A stretch of 36,432 nt of DNA. Origin: Phenylobacterium sp. Lineage in GTDB: Bacteria > Pseudomonadota > Alphaproteobacteria > Caulobacterales > Caulobacteraceae. Below are positions 36,317 through 36,432 of the stretch, in pieces (position 1 is the stretch's first letter; each line of letters opens with the position of its first letter). The notes below the pieces were generated by a model. It was given only the letters and a program-made list of their open reading frames with translations, was not told the DNA's origin and made no database searches. The position numbers and the translations under genes are program-made. The stretch spans positions 1 to 36,432 of the forward strand of contig NZ_JAUYNW010000087.1 in assembly GCF_030698145.1 (NCBI RefSeq), written 5' to 3'.

Positions 36317-36432
36317 CTATTTGAGCCACAGCATGATGGCGGCGAGGGTGACGAAGCCCATGAAGGTGGACGCGAGCTTGTCGTATCGGGTTGCGATGCG
36401 CCGGAAGTGCTTGATGCGGCTGAAGAAGCGTT
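36317..36432 (-). CDS. IS5-family transposase, C-terminal end (cut by the window)
   Basis: The last 38 codons of a minus-strand frame that continues past the window edge: RFFSRIKHFRRIATRYDKLA, then STFMGFVTLAAIMLWLK and TAG. This is the conserved C-terminus of IS5-family DDE transposases (IS427-type OrfB), where R-I-A-T-R-Y-[DE]-K is the signature around the catalytic Glu region. The element's end should lie within a few dozen bases past the stop, between about 36260 and 36316. CTAG occurs at 36260-36263 and 36295-36298, but I cannot fix the terminal repeat without the other end. Confidence 0.85.
   Translation of the reverse strand, partial: RFFSRIKHFRRIATRYDKLASTFMGFVTLAAIMLWLK

Noticed and set aside
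36042..36329. 95-codon minus-strand frame overlapping the tape measure start
   Set aside because: It overlaps the tape measure gene out of frame and runs through the terminator hairpin; Cys/Arg/Ser-rich.

Overview
The window is GC-rich DNA from an alphaproteobacterium, most likely a member of the Caulobacterales (Caulobacter/Phenylobacterium type). This rests on protein similarity recalled from memory (the RsmB N-terminus, HspQ, TamA/TamB and the guaB-rsmB-guaA order), on GC-rich codon use and on frequent GTG/TTG starts. No rRNA, tRNA or CRISPR array was seen.

Layout. (1) About 1-1480 is the decayed edge of a conjugative element: a 5'-truncated trbI, a DUF2274 gene, a 106-residue hypothetical gene and non-coding debris with inverted repeats. 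It abuts the 3' end of guaA, a known integration hotspot. (2) 1636-25319 is chromosomal backbone. It carries a purine operon (guaB, rsmB, guaA, minus strand) preceded by a small membrane protein gene that diverges from a LysR regulator. Next come a ppx/gppA-like gene coupled to rlmE, then hspQ, phenylalanine hydroxylase (phhA) and a small secreted RTX protein. A lipoprotein gene and tamB/tamA (minus) diverge from a plus-strand operon of circularly permuted ATP-grasp, alpha-E and transglutaminase proteins. A sulfate ABC transporter (cysT-cysW-cysA, no binding-protein gene) is followed by an unlisted 42-residue membrane protein, and an isoprenylcysteine methyltransferase-like protein closes the block. 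(3) 25547-36138 is a prophage tail module, all on the minus strand: a 1447-residue tape measure protein, a carbohydrate-binding tail protein, a fibre, an Ig-repeat protein, a structural protein and a tail protein with an SGNH-hydrolase-like domain. No head, lysis or integrase gene is present. (4) Upstream of the tape measure gene lie a strong terminator and then the 3' end of an IS5-family transposase cut by the window edge, so the prophage looks truncated or split.

Gene logic. GuaB and GuaA catalyse the two committed steps from IMP to GMP. TamA and TamB form an envelope module that moves lipids or outer-membrane proteins across the periplasm. The ATP-grasp/alpha-E/transglutaminase trio is a widespread, still poorly understood peptide-ligation or modification cluster. 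CysT/W/A import sulfate. The points most worth checking are the perfect palindrome over the alpha-E start codon, the trio without its frequent Anbu partner, the heptaglutamine tail on the transglutaminase, the hidden membrane microprotein, the esterase-like tail protein, and the two mobile-element scars flanking the backbone.
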